Positions 14,879 to 23,612 of a DNA stretch of 36,179 nt are shown piece after piece. The notes under the pieces are model-generated. The model was not told the origin of the DNA. It did not search any database and was given only the letters and a program-made list of their open reading frames with translations. Source of the stretch: JANLUX01 sp031366005 (GTDB lineage: Bacteria > Bacteroidota > Bacteroidia > AKYH767-A > OLB10). The translations under genes and the position numbers were made by a program. The stretch's first letter is position 1, and every line of letters starts with the position of its first letter. The DNA is taken from contig JANLZB010000053.1 of the NCBI GenBank assembly GCA_031366005.1, positions 1 through 36,179 on the forward strand, read 5' to 3'.

Positions 14879-16354
14879 ATGTCACAACAGTTATACATCA
14901 CCAATTCTCTTTCACGCGAAAAAGAATTATTTACACCGCTTAATCCTCCACATGTTGGCTTGTACGTGTGTGGCCCTACTGTTTACGGACCTCCGCACTT
15001 AGGTCATGCACGACCTTATATCACTTTTGATGTGATGATCCGGTATATGGAACACCTCGGATACAAGGTGCGTTATGTGCGTAACATAACCGATGTGGGT
15101 CATCTGGAAAATGATGCTGATGAAGGAGAAGATAAGATTGCAAAAAAAGCAAGGCTGGAGCAGTTGGAACCAATGGAAATTGTGGAATTGTATGCTGCAA
15201 GATTTCATGAAGCATTCCGATCGTTAAATATTAAAAATCCAAGTATAGAACCACGCGCTTCAGGACATATCATTGAACAGATTGAAATGATACAGGAGAT
15301 TATTAAAAACGGATATGCTTACGAATCAAACGGCTCTGTGTATTTCGATGTAATTAAGTACAGCAAGACAAATGATTACGGAAAATTAAGCGGGCGTATT
15401 ATTGAAGATTTGATTGCAGGAGCCGGTGGTGAACGCAGGGAACTGGAAGGACAACAGGAGAAACACAATCCTGCCGATTTCGCTTTGTGGAAAAAAGCGC
15501 AACCTGAACACATCATGCGCTGGAACTCTCCGTGGAGTGTTGGTTTTCCCGGTTGGCATATTGAATGTTCTGCCATGAGTAAGAGATATCTTGGAGAGAC
15601 TTTCGATATTCATGGCGGAGGAATGGATTTATTATTTCCTCATCACGAAAGTGAAATTGCACAATCAAAAGCAAGCAGTGGCAAAGCACCTGTGCGTTAC
15701 TGGATGCACAATAATATGATTACCATCAATGGTCAGAAGATGGGTAAGTCGCTGGGGAATTTTATAAACCTTGAAGAGTTATTTACAGGAAATAATAAAT
15801 TGCTTGCACAGCCTTATTCTCCTATGACTGTCCGGTTTTTTATTTTACAGGCGCACTATCGCAGCACATTAGATTTCAGCAATGAGGGTTTACAGGCAGC
15901 GGAAAAAGGAATGAACCGCCTGCTGTCAGCTGTTGATTTGATTGATAAATTAAAAACTGGGGAGAAAACATCTACGGATATAAAAGCATTGCAACAAAAC
16001 TTTTATGATGCAATGAATGATGATTTGAATACTGCTATTGCCATCTCTCATTTGTTTGATGCTGCGCGATTCATCAACTCAGTATATGCTGGTACCGAAA
16101 CAATTACTGCTGATGATAAAAAAACGCTGAAGGATATGATGAACCTCTTTGTTTTTGGTATTCTTGGTTTAACAATCGGTGAGAAGCAAGATTCGTCAGA
16201 TATTGAAAACCTGATGCAATTATTATTGAACATACGCAACGAATCAAAAGCGAAAAAAGATTTTGCAACATCGGATAAGATACGCGATGAATTAACCAAA
16301 CTAAACTTTGCCATCAAGGATGAAAAGAATGGGACTACGTGGAGTAAGAATTAA
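14879..16354 (+). CDS. cysS: Cysteinyl-tRNA synthetase
   Basis: The protein has 491 residues from ATG 14879 (MSQQLYITNSLS). It charges tRNA-Cys with cysteine. Class I signatures are complete: HIGH as HLGH at 40-43 within LYVCGPTVYGPPHLGHARPY, the zinc ligand Cys31 in YVCGPTVY, GWHIECSAMS with the second zinc cysteine, HGGGMDLLFPHHE with the histidine and glutamate ligands, and KMSKS as KMGKS at 287-291. The C-terminal anticodon-binding helices end AIKDEKNGTTWSKN. An ATG at 14849 extends the frame by ten residues but lies inside the palindromic repeat, so it is rejected as the start. The length is normal for the family. The 3' end overlaps the long open frame of the downstream M28 gene. Confidence 0.97.
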   Translation: MSQQLYITNSLSREKELFTPLNPPHVGLYVCGPTVYGPPHLGHARPYITFDVMIRYMEHLGYKVRYVRNITDVGHLENDADEGEDKIAKKARLEQLEPMEIVELYAARFHEAFRSLNIKNPSIEPRASGHIIEQIEMIQEIIKNGYAYESNGSVYFDVIKYSKTNDYGKLSGRIIEDLIAGAGGERRELEGQQEKHNPADFALWKKAQPEHIMRWNSPWSVGFPGWHIECSAMSKRYLGETFDIHGGGMDLLFPHHESEIAQSKASSGKAPVRYWMHNNMITINGQKMGKSLGNFINLEELFTGNNKLLAQPYSPMTVRFFILQAHYRSTLDFSNEGLQAAEKGMNRLLSAVDLIDKLKTGEKTSTDIKALQQNFYDAMNDDLNTAIAISHLFDAARFINSVYAGTETITADDKKTLKDMMNLFVFGILGLTIGEKQDSSDIENLMQLLLNIRNESKAKKDFATSDKIRDELTKLNFAIKDEKNGTTWSKN

Positions 16355-17420
16355 ATTGCTTTATTGTTGCATTGTTTTCCGCCATTGTTGGAGTTTTCTC
16401 CAACAATCATTTCGTTCGGTTATTGGAGAAAACTCCAACAACGGCATCCTCCTCCTATTAACTCTATTATTTGTTGGTTGCTCTTCCTGTAATCAGCAAA
16501 ACAACAACAATGATTTATCGCAAGTCAATACTTCTTCAAAACCTGCAATACCTGCTCCCTCATTTAATGCTGACTCTGCTTATGCATATATAAAGACACA
16601 GGTTGATTTTGGTCCGAGGATTCCATTAAGCACTGCACATACTAAATGTGGCGACTATCTTGCTGCGCAGTTGCGTCAGTGGTGCGATACAGTTATTGAG
16701 CAGCATGCATCTATCAAAGCATTTGATGGTAAAATGTTAGACAACCGAAATCTTATCGGCTCTTTTAATCCAAAATTAAATAACCGCATTATGCTTTGCT
16801 CTCACTGGGATGCACGGCCATGGGCTGATCAGGATACTGTTGATAAAGATAAACCGATTGATGCAGCTAATGACGGTGCAAGCGGTGTAGGGGTTTTATT
16901 AGAGATTGCACGGCAGTTGCACATCACACACCCTGACATAGGAGTTGACATTATCTTTTTTGATATGGAAGATTATGGAAAAACCAGCGATGAAAATACT
17001 TATGCACTCGGCACACAATATTGGGCAAAGAACCCTCACGTACCAAATTACACTGCACAGTATGGAATTTTACTGGACATGGTGGGTGCTGAGAAAGCAA
17101 CCTTTACTAAAGAAGGTTCTTCAGTGCAATATGCCGGTGATGTGGTTGATAAAGTATGGCGCATTGCCGAAGCAAAAGGTTTTTCTGATTATTTTATTTT
17201 TCAGGAAACAAAAGGAATTATTGATGATCACACTTACGTGAACACCATGGCAAATATCAAATGCATTGATATTATCCATTATGATTATAACACACCTTCT
17301 AACTTCTGGAAATATTGGCACACGCATGGAGACACTATGGATAAGATTGACAAAAACACTTTAAAGGCAGTTGGTCAAACTTTGCTGGAAGTATTGTATG
17401 AGGAGTTGAGCAAGAGTTGA
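16308..17420 (+). CDS. M28-family zinc peptidase / glutaminyl-cyclase-like lipoprotein
   Basis: The frame has up to 370 residues. The catalytic domain (about 85-370) has the M28 zinc ligands His166 and Asp168 in SHWDARPWAD, Asp189 in AANDGASGVGVLLEIA, Glu221 in FFDMEDYG, Asp257 in LLDMVGA and His340 in WHTHGDTMD. The ED-Y-G and HWDARPWAD forms resemble the glutaminyl-peptide cyclotransferase-like branch of M28, which forms N-terminal pyroglutamate; ordinary aminopeptidase activity remains possible. ILLLLTLLFVGC ends in a lipobox with Cys58, so the mature protein should be lipid-anchored. The start is uncertain. ATGs at 16308, 16320 and 16329 lie inside cysS, and TTG 16356 lies 2 bases after its stop. 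All give an unusually long leader (residues 18-46) encoded by an inverted repeat. The product resembles PDZ-bearing peptidase 30165-31829 only in the M28 core. Confidence 0.88.
   Translation: MPSRMKRMGLRGVRIKLLYCCIVFRHCWSFLQQSFRSVIGENSNNGILLLLTLLFVGCSSCNQQNNNNDLSQVNTSSKPAIPAPSFNADSAYAYIKTQVDFGPRIPLSTAHTKCGDYLAAQLRQWCDTVIEQHASIKAFDGKMLDNRNLIGSFNPKLNNRIMLCSHWDARPWADQDTVDKDKPIDAANDGASGVGVLLEIARQLHITHPDIGVDIIFFDMEDYGKTSDENTYALGTQYWAKNPHVPNYTAQYGILLDMVGAEKATFTKEGSSVQYAGDVVDKVWRIAEAKGFSDYFIFQETKGIIDDHTYVNTMANIKCIDIIHYDYNTPSNFWKYWHTHGDTMDKIDKNTLKAVGQTLLEVLYEELSKS
16387..16439. repeat. Inverted repeat of two hairpins inside the signal-peptide region of the M28 gene
   Basis: GTTGGAG-TTTT-CTCCAAC (16387-16404) and ATTGGAG-AAAA-CTCCAAC (16422-16439) are each a hairpin. 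They are also reverse complements of each other (17 of 18 positions), separated by 17 bases. The element is in frame and encodes the polar stretch around SFLQQSFRSVIGENSN just before the lipoprotein signal. A weaker relative lies at 17900-17920. Confidence 0.85.
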
Positions 17421-17426
17421 GGGGTT

Positions 17427-17493
17427 TCGTCATTGCGAGGTACGAAGCAATCTGTTTCATAGCAGCAGATTGCTTCGTACCTCGCAATGACGA
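17427..17493. repeat. Palindromic intergenic repeat, copy 2 (perfect 28-bp arms)
   Basis: The left arm at 17427-17454 (starting TCGTCATTGCGAGG and ending GAAGCAATCTG) is exactly reverse-complementary to 17466-17493 over 28 bases, with an 11-base loop TTTCATAGCAG. It lies 7 bases after the M28 stop codon and 33 bases before the YbjQ-family gene. As RNA it would form a very stable hairpin that could end or stabilise the upstream message. Perfect arms suggest that it is younger than copy 1. Confidence 0.93.
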
Positions 17494-17526
17494 TAACACT
17501 ACCAATAAACTGTAAACTAAAATAAC

Positions 17527-17856
17527 ATGAACAAAAAAATGATTACCACTTCCATTGCACTGGAAGGGTATAAGATTACCGAAAACCTTGGAGTGGTGCG
17601 TGGTATCACCGTTCGTTCGCGAAGTATTTTCGGGAACATTGCCGGAGGATTGCAAACTCTCATTGGCGGAAACATTTCCATCTATAAAAACCTTTGCGAG
17701 AAAACACGCAGTGATGCATTTGATGAAATGATGCAGCACGCTGACCAGATGGGAGCTAATGCTATTCTTAATATGCGCTATGATGCCAACGAGGTGATGA
17801 ACGGGGTAACCGAGGTGCTGGCGTATGGCACTGCTGTGAAGGTGGAGAAAGTGTAA
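17527..17856 (+). CDS. YbjQ-family (UPF0145) protein
   Basis: This 109-residue protein matches the YbjQ/UPF0145 family: ITTSIALEGYKITENLGVVR at the start, the central GNIAGGLQTLIGGNISIY, then EKTRSDAFDEMMQHADQMGA and the closing NAILNMRYDANEV...EVLAYGTAVKVEKV. These small cytoplasmic proteins are often annotated as heavy-metal-binding from structural similarity and form pentameric or higher rings. A firm biochemical function is not known, and no cysteine/histidine metal motif stands out here beyond single residues. The length is normal and the ATG is the only sensible start. Palindromic repeats flank it upstream (17427-17493) and more weakly downstream (17900-17920), which isolates it from its neighbours. 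Confidence 0.92.
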   Translation: MNKKMITTSIALEGYKITENLGVVRGITVRSRSIFGNIAGGLQTLIGGNISIYKNLCEKTRSDAFDEMMQHADQMGANAILNMRYDANEVMNGVTEVLAYGTAVKVEKV

Positions 17857-17899
17857 AGTCCGGATTGTTTTATTAAGTGAGGAAACACGATAGATGGCT

Positions 17900-17920
17900 G
17901 TTGAAGAAAACTCCAGCAAC
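17900..17920. repeat. Degenerate relative of the TTGGAG..CTCCAA hairpin
   Basis: GTTGAAGAAAACTCCAGCAAC resembles the right-hand hairpin at 16422-16439 (GAAAACTCCA is identical) with changed flanks GTTG/CAAC that still pair. It is the only notable structure in the 269-base gap between the YbjQ gene and the large surface protein; a weak -7-like box TTACTTTG lies at 18055-18062. Confidence 0.4.
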
Positions 17921-18125
17921 GCCTGAATCTTTAACTGTTTTTTTTTAAAACACGAACAACAACAACATGCAACCCTTTCCCCGCATTTTACGTCCTCCTC
18001 ATCGCATTTTAATATTTACATAAAGTTGGTTTTTATTTATTGAGCTATAATACTTTACTTTGCGTAATTGTTAATAACAAGTTCTTCTGAAACTTAAAAA
18101 CTACTCCAAAACATATTCCCTTAAA

Positions 18126-21100
18126 ATGAAAAAACTATTACAATTTATTATTGTCTTTTGTTGCTTCGCCCTGGCTGCTTATGATGCAAAAGCCACCCAC
18201 CTGATGGGCGGAAATATGACTTATATCTATCTCGGCCAAACCGGAAGCAATTATAATTACGAAGTCACATTGAAAATTTACCGTTATTGTGCTTCAGGAA
18301 GCTCCAACCTGCCCAATAACATGAATCTTGGAATTTATGAGCAGGATACTTTAAACCCTAATGCGGATAAAAACCTGGTGACCAGCGTTAATATGCCATT
18401 AATCAGCCAGCAGTTTATAACCCCGCCCAGCTCTGATACTTCTTGTCATTTCAGCACGGTGGTATGTGTGGAAGAAGGAGTTTATCAAACCACTATCAGT
18501 GTACCTGCTTCTATTGGTGGTTATCATCTGATTGCTGACCGCTGCTGCCGAAATAACAACATTGCCAATCTCGACAATCCGGGAAATGCAGGACAGGCTT
18601 ATTATGCTTTTATACCTCCAACAAGTATCATAAATAACTCACCTACGTTTGCAGCAGCGCCAGTACCGTTTGTGTGTCAGGGTGACACGGTGAGTATCTT
18701 AAATACAGCATATGACCTTGATGGCGATTTATTGGTTTACCAGTTTGTAACCCCTTATAATGGAATATCCGATGGAGGAAATCCTAATCCGAATCCTCCT
18801 GCTACTTACCCGTGGCCCATTCCTCCTGTTACCTATGCTGCAACAGGAGGTTATAGTGTTACCACACCATTCGGCACGGGTGGCTTTGCTGGTATTGATA
18901 GTACCTCTGGTCTTACTTCTTATTATGCTACCAGCCAGGGTTATTATGTAGTAGCTGTGGAGATAAGAGAATATCGTAATGGTGTTTTGATTGGTATTAC
19001 AAGAAGGGATTTGCAGATTATAGTGATTGTATGTCCTGCCAATCCGGCTCCAAACCTGGCAGCAGGTAGCACGCAAACTACTTATACAATTTTCGAAGGG
19101 CAGAGTATTTGCTTTAACACCAATTTTACTGATCCAAATGGTGATAGTTTATTCCTTACCCACTCAGGTGATATATTCAACAGTGCACTCACCAATCCTC
19201 CTGCTACGCTTAATGATGTGTCAGGCGATTCAGTTATCAATACGCAGTTTTGCTGGGCAACAAGCTGTAACCAGGGACGTCCTACTTCTTACCAGTTTAG
19301 CTTGATTGTTAACGACAATGGTTGTCCTGCTAAAACAACCAATGTGGTGTACTCCATCAACGTAGTGAATACACCAAAGCCAGTTTCGATGGCTGGTAAT
19401 GATACCCTTTGCAGTAATCAGCTTACGGGTGTATCTTACAGTGTACCCAATTTTGCTGGTTATACTTTTGGCTGGGTAATAAATAACGGCACACAGGTTT
19501 CGGGTACTAGCACTAACAGTATCACGGTTGACTTTAATGGTTCGAGTCCCGCTTCAGTATCTGCTGTGATGATAAGCCCATTCGGATGCCCCTCTGATAC
19601 ACTTACAAAAAACATTATTATTAAAACATTACCTGCTGCCAATGCAGGAAGTGACGTGTCATTCTGCTCCAGTGGATCAGCCACTATAGGTACAGCACCC
19701 ACAGGCGGTGTCTCCTATTCATGGAATCCTGTAACGGGATTAAGCAATCCTAATATTGCCAATCCTACAGTGACATTAACCAACGGAACCAGTAATCCCA
19801 TCACTACCAATTATATTGTAACTACATCACTTAACGGATGTTCAAACAGGGATACTGTAGCAGTAACAGTAAACGCCATACCGGTAGCCAATGCGGGTAA
19901 TAACCAGGCAACCTGTTCGGGAAGCACCATTCAGCTTGGAACAATTCCTACAGCCGGTTACACTTATGCATGGACGCCTGCAACCGGGTTAAGCAATAGT
20001 GCTGTTGCCAATCCAATGCTTACACTGATTAATTTAACATCAACACCTGATACGTTTTATTATTCTGTAATAGTTCAGCTCGGTGTTGGTTGTAAGGATA
20101 CTGATACAGTGCGCGTGGTAGTAACTCCTATCCCAACAGCTAATGCAGGTAGTGATGTAACCTATTGCTCAGGGCAATCTGCAGTGATTGGTACACCCAC
20201 AACTACAGGTTATACTTATTCATGGTTTCCTGCAACGGACTTAAGCAGCAACACAGTTTCCAATCCAACAGTGAGTGCAACAAATGCCACTCAAACACTG
20301 GTTACTATTAATTATGCTGTTATCGTCACACATTTTGGTTGTAAGGATACTGATAGTGTTGCTGTCAATATTAAACCACTGCCCATATCCAACGCAGGAG
20401 GCATCGGTGTGCTCTGTTCAAATATTCCCGCCACTTTAGGTACCTCACCTACTGCGGGCTATACGTATGTATGGGCTCCTGCAACAGGATTAAGCAATAT
20501 TAACATCGCTAATCCTGTACTTACACTTGCAAACACTGACACTATTCCTGATACGTTGCAGTATTATGTAACCACCACATTGAATGGTTGCACTACTGCT
20601 GATACAGTACAGGTAATATCCAGCCCGGTTCCAACCGCTGTTGCGGGATCCGATGTCACTTTCTGTTCAGGTCAGACAGTTGCTATTGGTGCATCTGGAG
20701 TAAATGGATATAATTACAGTTGGTCACCATCAACCGGTATTGTTCCACCTACAGGTGCAAATCCAAATCTTACGTTGATCAATTCTACAACTGTATTGGA
20801 TACGTCATCTATTATTCTTACAGTAACTTGGTTTGGATGCCAGGATAAGGACACCATTAATGCATTTGTTAAACCATCACCTGTTTCAGATGCCGGAACT
20901 AATCAATCTCTTTGCCATGGCGACACAATAACTATTGGTACTACATTTACATCAGGCTACACTTATTTGTGGACACCTTCAACTTCATTAAACAGTGTTG
21001 TTATCTCAAACCCAACGTTAATCGTAAACAATCCGGGCCCTGCAATTGACACATTGCAATATCATGTTACCACTACTCTTAACGGTTGCACTTCTACTGA

Positions 21101-23378
21101 CAGTGTATCTTTAATAGTGAATCCATTACCTGTAGTGCAGGCAACAGCCGCACCAGCTGCTATATGTGCCGGAGCAAGCACTACACTCACTGCAACAGGT
21201 GCTGCAACCTATAATTGGGCAACATTAGCTAATCCCTCTGTGAGCATAGGAACGGGTGCATCTATAACGGTTTCACCGTCAACGAGCATTTCATATATAA
21301 CTACCGGCATCAGTTCTGCAACCTGCATTAATATGGATACTGTAACCGTTACTGTTAACCAGTTACCCAATGTTATGATTGCAGCAGCTACTGATACAAT
21401 TTGTAATGGCGACACACTGCAATTGAATGCAAATGGTGCCACTTCATACAATTGGTATATATCCGGTAATCCAACAGTGATTGACACAGGAAATAACATA
21501 CTTGTGTTTCCTGTAGCAAATACTACTTATGTGTTACAAGGGACAGATGGCAATTCATGCCAGAATAATGATACTATGGTAATAGCGGTTAGTCCCGCAG
21601 CCACCATTAGTGGAATTACCGGCACTGTATCATTATGTCCCGGTGTTACGGGTGTAAATTATTGGGTTAACAATCCTGTTAATACTTCATATTATCAATG
21701 GACTATTAATAACGGAACATTAGGCAGTGGTCAGGGAACTGACACCGCATCGGTAGATTGGCCTAATTCCGGCACAGGCAGTGTTATAGTTACTGAAACC
21801 ACTGACCAGGGTTGCCAAAGCGATCCTGTAGTTTTACCTGTTACCATTAATACTGTTCTTACTCCGGTTGCAGCAACAGGTACTCAAACACTTTGCGGCA
21901 ACCAGGCAACAGGTATTGTTTATACAAATCTTAACACACCAGGCTCCTATTATCAATGGCAGATTTCAGGTGGAACTATCACAAGTGCTAATCCTGATTC
22001 CAATGGAACTGTAACCGTTAACTGGACTGCGACAGGCCCTGCAACGGTTTATCTCTGGTATGATGAATTAGATACTACTGCAACTAATGTGTGCTTTGGT
22101 ACTTCTGACAGCATTGCTGTTACAATTAATCCTGTTCCTGTTACTTCAGCAATACAAGGTACGAATGCCATCTGTGTATTTGATACTGCAACTTACACTG
22201 TAACTAATGTTTCACCTGATACTTATCAATGGACTGTTCAAAACGGAACCATCATCAGCGGAAGCGGAACCAATAGTATTACTGTAGCATGGAATACCAG
22301 CGGCACTTATTCAGTCTCGGTTGCTGAAACAAATTCTTTTAATTGTACCGGCACAGCAGTGAATCAAAGTGTAACTGTTAATCCTTTGCCAACTGTTACA
22401 ATAACTTCTACACCGCAGACAATTTGTTTTGGAGGCACAGCTCAGTTGCAGGCAACAGGGGGAATTACTTATTCATGGAGTCCTTCTGGCAGCTTAAGCA
22501 GCACAAACACTGATACTACCTCGGCTAACCCTGCATCTACAACTACTTATACAGTTTTAGTTACCGATGCAAATGGTTGCAAGAATACTAACAATATTAC
22601 CTTAGCAGTAAACAGCTTGCCTATTGTTGATGCAGGAGCAACGACAGGTATATGTATAGGAAATAGTACGATTTTACAAGCATCAGGAGGAACAAGTTAT
22701 GCGTGGAATCCTTCTACAGGTTTAAGCAGTACAAATACTGATACTACCACTGCAAGTCCAAATTCAACTACGCTTTATACTGTTATTGTAACTGACAACA
22801 ACAGTTGCAGCGCATCGGATACAGTAACTGTTTTTGTAAATCTATTACCAACTGCTGATGCTGGACCAAGCGTATCCATTTGCAATGACAGATCAGTGCA
22901 ACTTACAGCCAATACCGGATTCAGTAGCTATAACTGGAGCCCTTCAACGGGATTAAATAATCCTGGTATTTCAAATCCAATTGCAAATCCTGGTTCATCC
23001 ATCACATATACTGTTACGGTTACAGATGTAAATGGTTGTACCGATGATGATACAGTTACAGTAGTAGTGACCCCTATAACGTGCACCTGTGTGATATTAA
23101 GTGATTATGTTGACAATACACCAAACGTATTTACACCAAATGGTGATAATATCAATGATTGTTTCCGATTAGGTAAAGAAGGTGCGTTTGATGATTGCAG
23201 TGAAATGAAAATATTTAACCGCTGGGGTAAGCTAGTTTTTGAAACCGATGGTACTTATAAATGCTGGAATGGTAAAAATAAATCCTCGGGAGCTGATGAA
23301 CCTGAAGGAACTTATTTCTATGTTCTTAGAGTTAAGGATTTTCAGCTAAAAGGCACATTGATGCTGATCCGGAAATAA
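18126..23378 (+). CDS. Giant repeat-rich surface protein with T9SS type B (gliding-associated) sorting domain
   Basis: The protein has 1750 residues. A signal peptide (MKKLLQFIIVFCCFALAAYD, AKA) precedes ATHLMGGNMTYIYLGQTGS, the start of an N-terminal module common to giant Bacteroidota surface proteins (about 24-430). From about 503 to 1003 come six tandem modules of about 84 residues with the pattern NAG-x-D-x-x-x-C-S-G ... GYTYSWxPATGLS ... ANPxLTL ... TTTLNGCxxxDTVxV. More diverged PKD/Ig-like modules follow to about 1660. The end, NVFTPNGDNINDCFRLGKEG then MKIFNRWGKLVFET and LKGTLMLIRK, is the gliding-motility-associated C-terminal domain, a type B T9SS signal. The protein probably acts as an adhesin or surface filament; no enzymatic domain is seen. 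Paired cysteines in each module suggest disulphide-stabilised strands. A good terminator follows. Confidence 0.92.
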   Translation: MKKLLQFIIVFCCFALAAYDAKATHLMGGNMTYIYLGQTGSNYNYEVTLKIYRYCASGSSNLPNNMNLGIYEQDTLNPNADKNLVTSVNMPLISQQFITPPSSDTSCHFSTVVCVEEGVYQTTISVPASIGGYHLIADRCCRNNNIANLDNPGNAGQAYYAFIPPTSIINNSPTFAAAPVPFVCQGDTVSILNTAYDLDGDLLVYQFVTPYNGISDGGNPNPNPPATYPWPIPPVTYAATGGYSVTTPFGTGGFAGIDSTSGLTSYYATSQGYYVVAVEIREYRNGVLIGITRRDLQIIVIVCPANPAPNLAAGSTQTTYTIFEGQSICFNTNFTDPNGDSLFLTHSGDIFNSALTNPPATLNDVSGDSVINTQFCWATSCNQGRPTSYQFSLIVNDNGCPAKTTNVVYSINVVNTPKPVSMAGNDTLCSNQLTGVSYSVPNFAGYTFGWVINNGTQVSGTSTNSITVDFNGSSPASVSAVMISPFGCPSDTLTKNIIIKTLPAANAGSDVSFCSSGSATIGTAPTGGVSYSWNPVTGLSNPNIANPTVTLTNGTSNPITTNYIVTTSLNGCSNRDTVAVTVNAIPVANAGNNQATCSGSTIQLGTIPTAGYTYAWTPATGLSNSAVANPMLTLINLTSTPDTFYYSVIVQLGVGCKDTDTVRVVVTPIPTANAGSDVTYCSGQSAVIGTPTTTGYTYSWFPATDLSSNTVSNPTVSATNATQTLVTINYAVIVTHFGCKDTDSVAVNIKPLPISNAGGIGVLCSNIPATLGTSPTAGYTYVWAPATGLSNINIANPVLTLANTDTIPDTLQYYVTTTLNGCTTADTVQVISSPVPTAVAGSDVTFCSGQTVAIGASGVNGYNYSWSPSTGIVPPTGANPNLTLINSTTVLDTSSIILTVTWFGCQDKDTINAFVKPSPVSDAGTNQSLCHGDTITIGTTFTSGYTYLWTPSTSLNSVVISNPTLIVNNPGPAIDTLQYHVTTTLNGCTSTDSVSLIVNPLPVVQATAAPAAICAGASTTLTATGAATYNWATLANPSVSIGTGASITVSPSTSISYITTGISSATCINMDTVTVTVNQLPNVMIAAATDTICNGDTLQLNANGATSYNWYISGNPTVIDTGNNILVFPVANTTYVLQGTDGNSCQNNDTMVIAVSPAATISGITGTVSLCPGVTGVNYWVNNPVNTSYYQWTINNGTLGSGQGTDTASVDWPNSGTGSVIVTETTDQGCQSDPVVLPVTINTVLTPVAATGTQTLCGNQATGIVYTNLNTPGSYYQWQISGGTITSANPDSNGTVTVNWTATGPATVYLWYDELDTTATNVCFGTSDSIAVTINPVPVTSAIQGTNAICVFDTATYTVTNVSPDTYQWTVQNGTIISGSGTNSITVAWNTSGTYSVSVAETNSFNCTGTAVNQSVTVNPLPTVTITSTPQTICFGGTAQLQATGGITYSWSPSGSLSSTNTDTTSANPASTTTYTVLVTDANGCKNTNNITLAVNSLPIVDAGATTGICIGNSTILQASGGTSYAWNPSTGLSSTNTDTTTASPNSTTLYTVIVTDNNSCSASDTVTVFVNLLPTADAGPSVSICNDRSVQLTANTGFSSYNWSPSTGLNNPGISNPIANPGSSITYTVTVTDVNGCTDDDTVTVVVTPITCTCVILSDYVDNTPNVFTPNGDNINDCFRLGKEGAFDDCSEMKIFNRWGKLVFETDGTYKCWNGKNKSSGADEPEGTYFYVLRVKDFQLKGTLMLIRK
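19632..21136 (+). repeat. Six ~250-bp tandem repeats in the surface-protein gene
   Basis: Six successive units of about 250 bases (about 83-84 codons) encode modules starting near residues 503, 589, 673, 757, 840 and 923. Shared anchors are GC(A/G)GG near the start, the GYTY-W-P codons in the middle and GG(T/A)TG(C/T) for GC near the end. The units are well diverged at DNA level, so expansion is old. Shorter related units continue downstream. Confidence 0.8.
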
Positions 23379-23404
23379 AATTTTTAAACGCTTTATGCGA
23401 ACAA

Positions 23405-23433
23405 AGGTGCTCCCTCAAAAGAGCATCTTTTTT
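23405..23433 (+). terminator. Rho-independent terminator of the surface-protein gene
   Basis: GGTGCTC (23406-23412), loop CCTCAAAA, GAGCATC (23421-23427), then a run of T to 23433. The stem has one G-U pair. It lies 27 bases after the stop codon and separates the surface-protein gene from the kinase gene. Confidence 0.8.
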
Positions 23434-23473
23434 ATTTCCTTCTTCAAAAATATTCTCTGTTTAATGCAACTAT

Positions 23474-23501
23474 TTTACTCTTTTACGTAAGAAGGAGTAA
23501 A
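23474..23501. promoter_or_regulatory. Imperfect 28-bp palindrome upstream of the hybrid kinase
   Basis: TTTACTC (23474-23480) and GAGTAAA (23495-23501) are perfect arms, with a second palindrome TTACGTAA (23483-23490) between them; the short links TT and GAAG are unequal. It lies about 110 bases before the kinase ATG. It may be an operator; no -7 box of full consensus was found in this gap. Confidence 0.35.
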
Positions 23502-23612
23502 GATTATTACTGTGCGAAAACATTTTGCCTGTTTGTTAAAATTTCACTTTCAATTGGATAAGTTATTCAATCCAGATCAACAACCTTTAATCTTAATCTA
23601 TTAAAATATTTT

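Noticed and set aside
17335..17919. A 194-codon minus-strand frame across the M28 3' end, repeat and YbjQ gene
   Set aside because: It lies opposite two clear genes and a repeat, has no family features, and its codons mirror the real genes.
18729..19076. A 115-codon minus-strand frame inside the large surface protein
   Set aside because: It is opposite a well-supported coding region with typical repeats; no signal, promoter or family features.
19632..21136. CRISPR-like array
   Set aside because: The repeats are about 250 bases, in frame and coding; no short identical repeats with unique spacers exist anywhere in the window.
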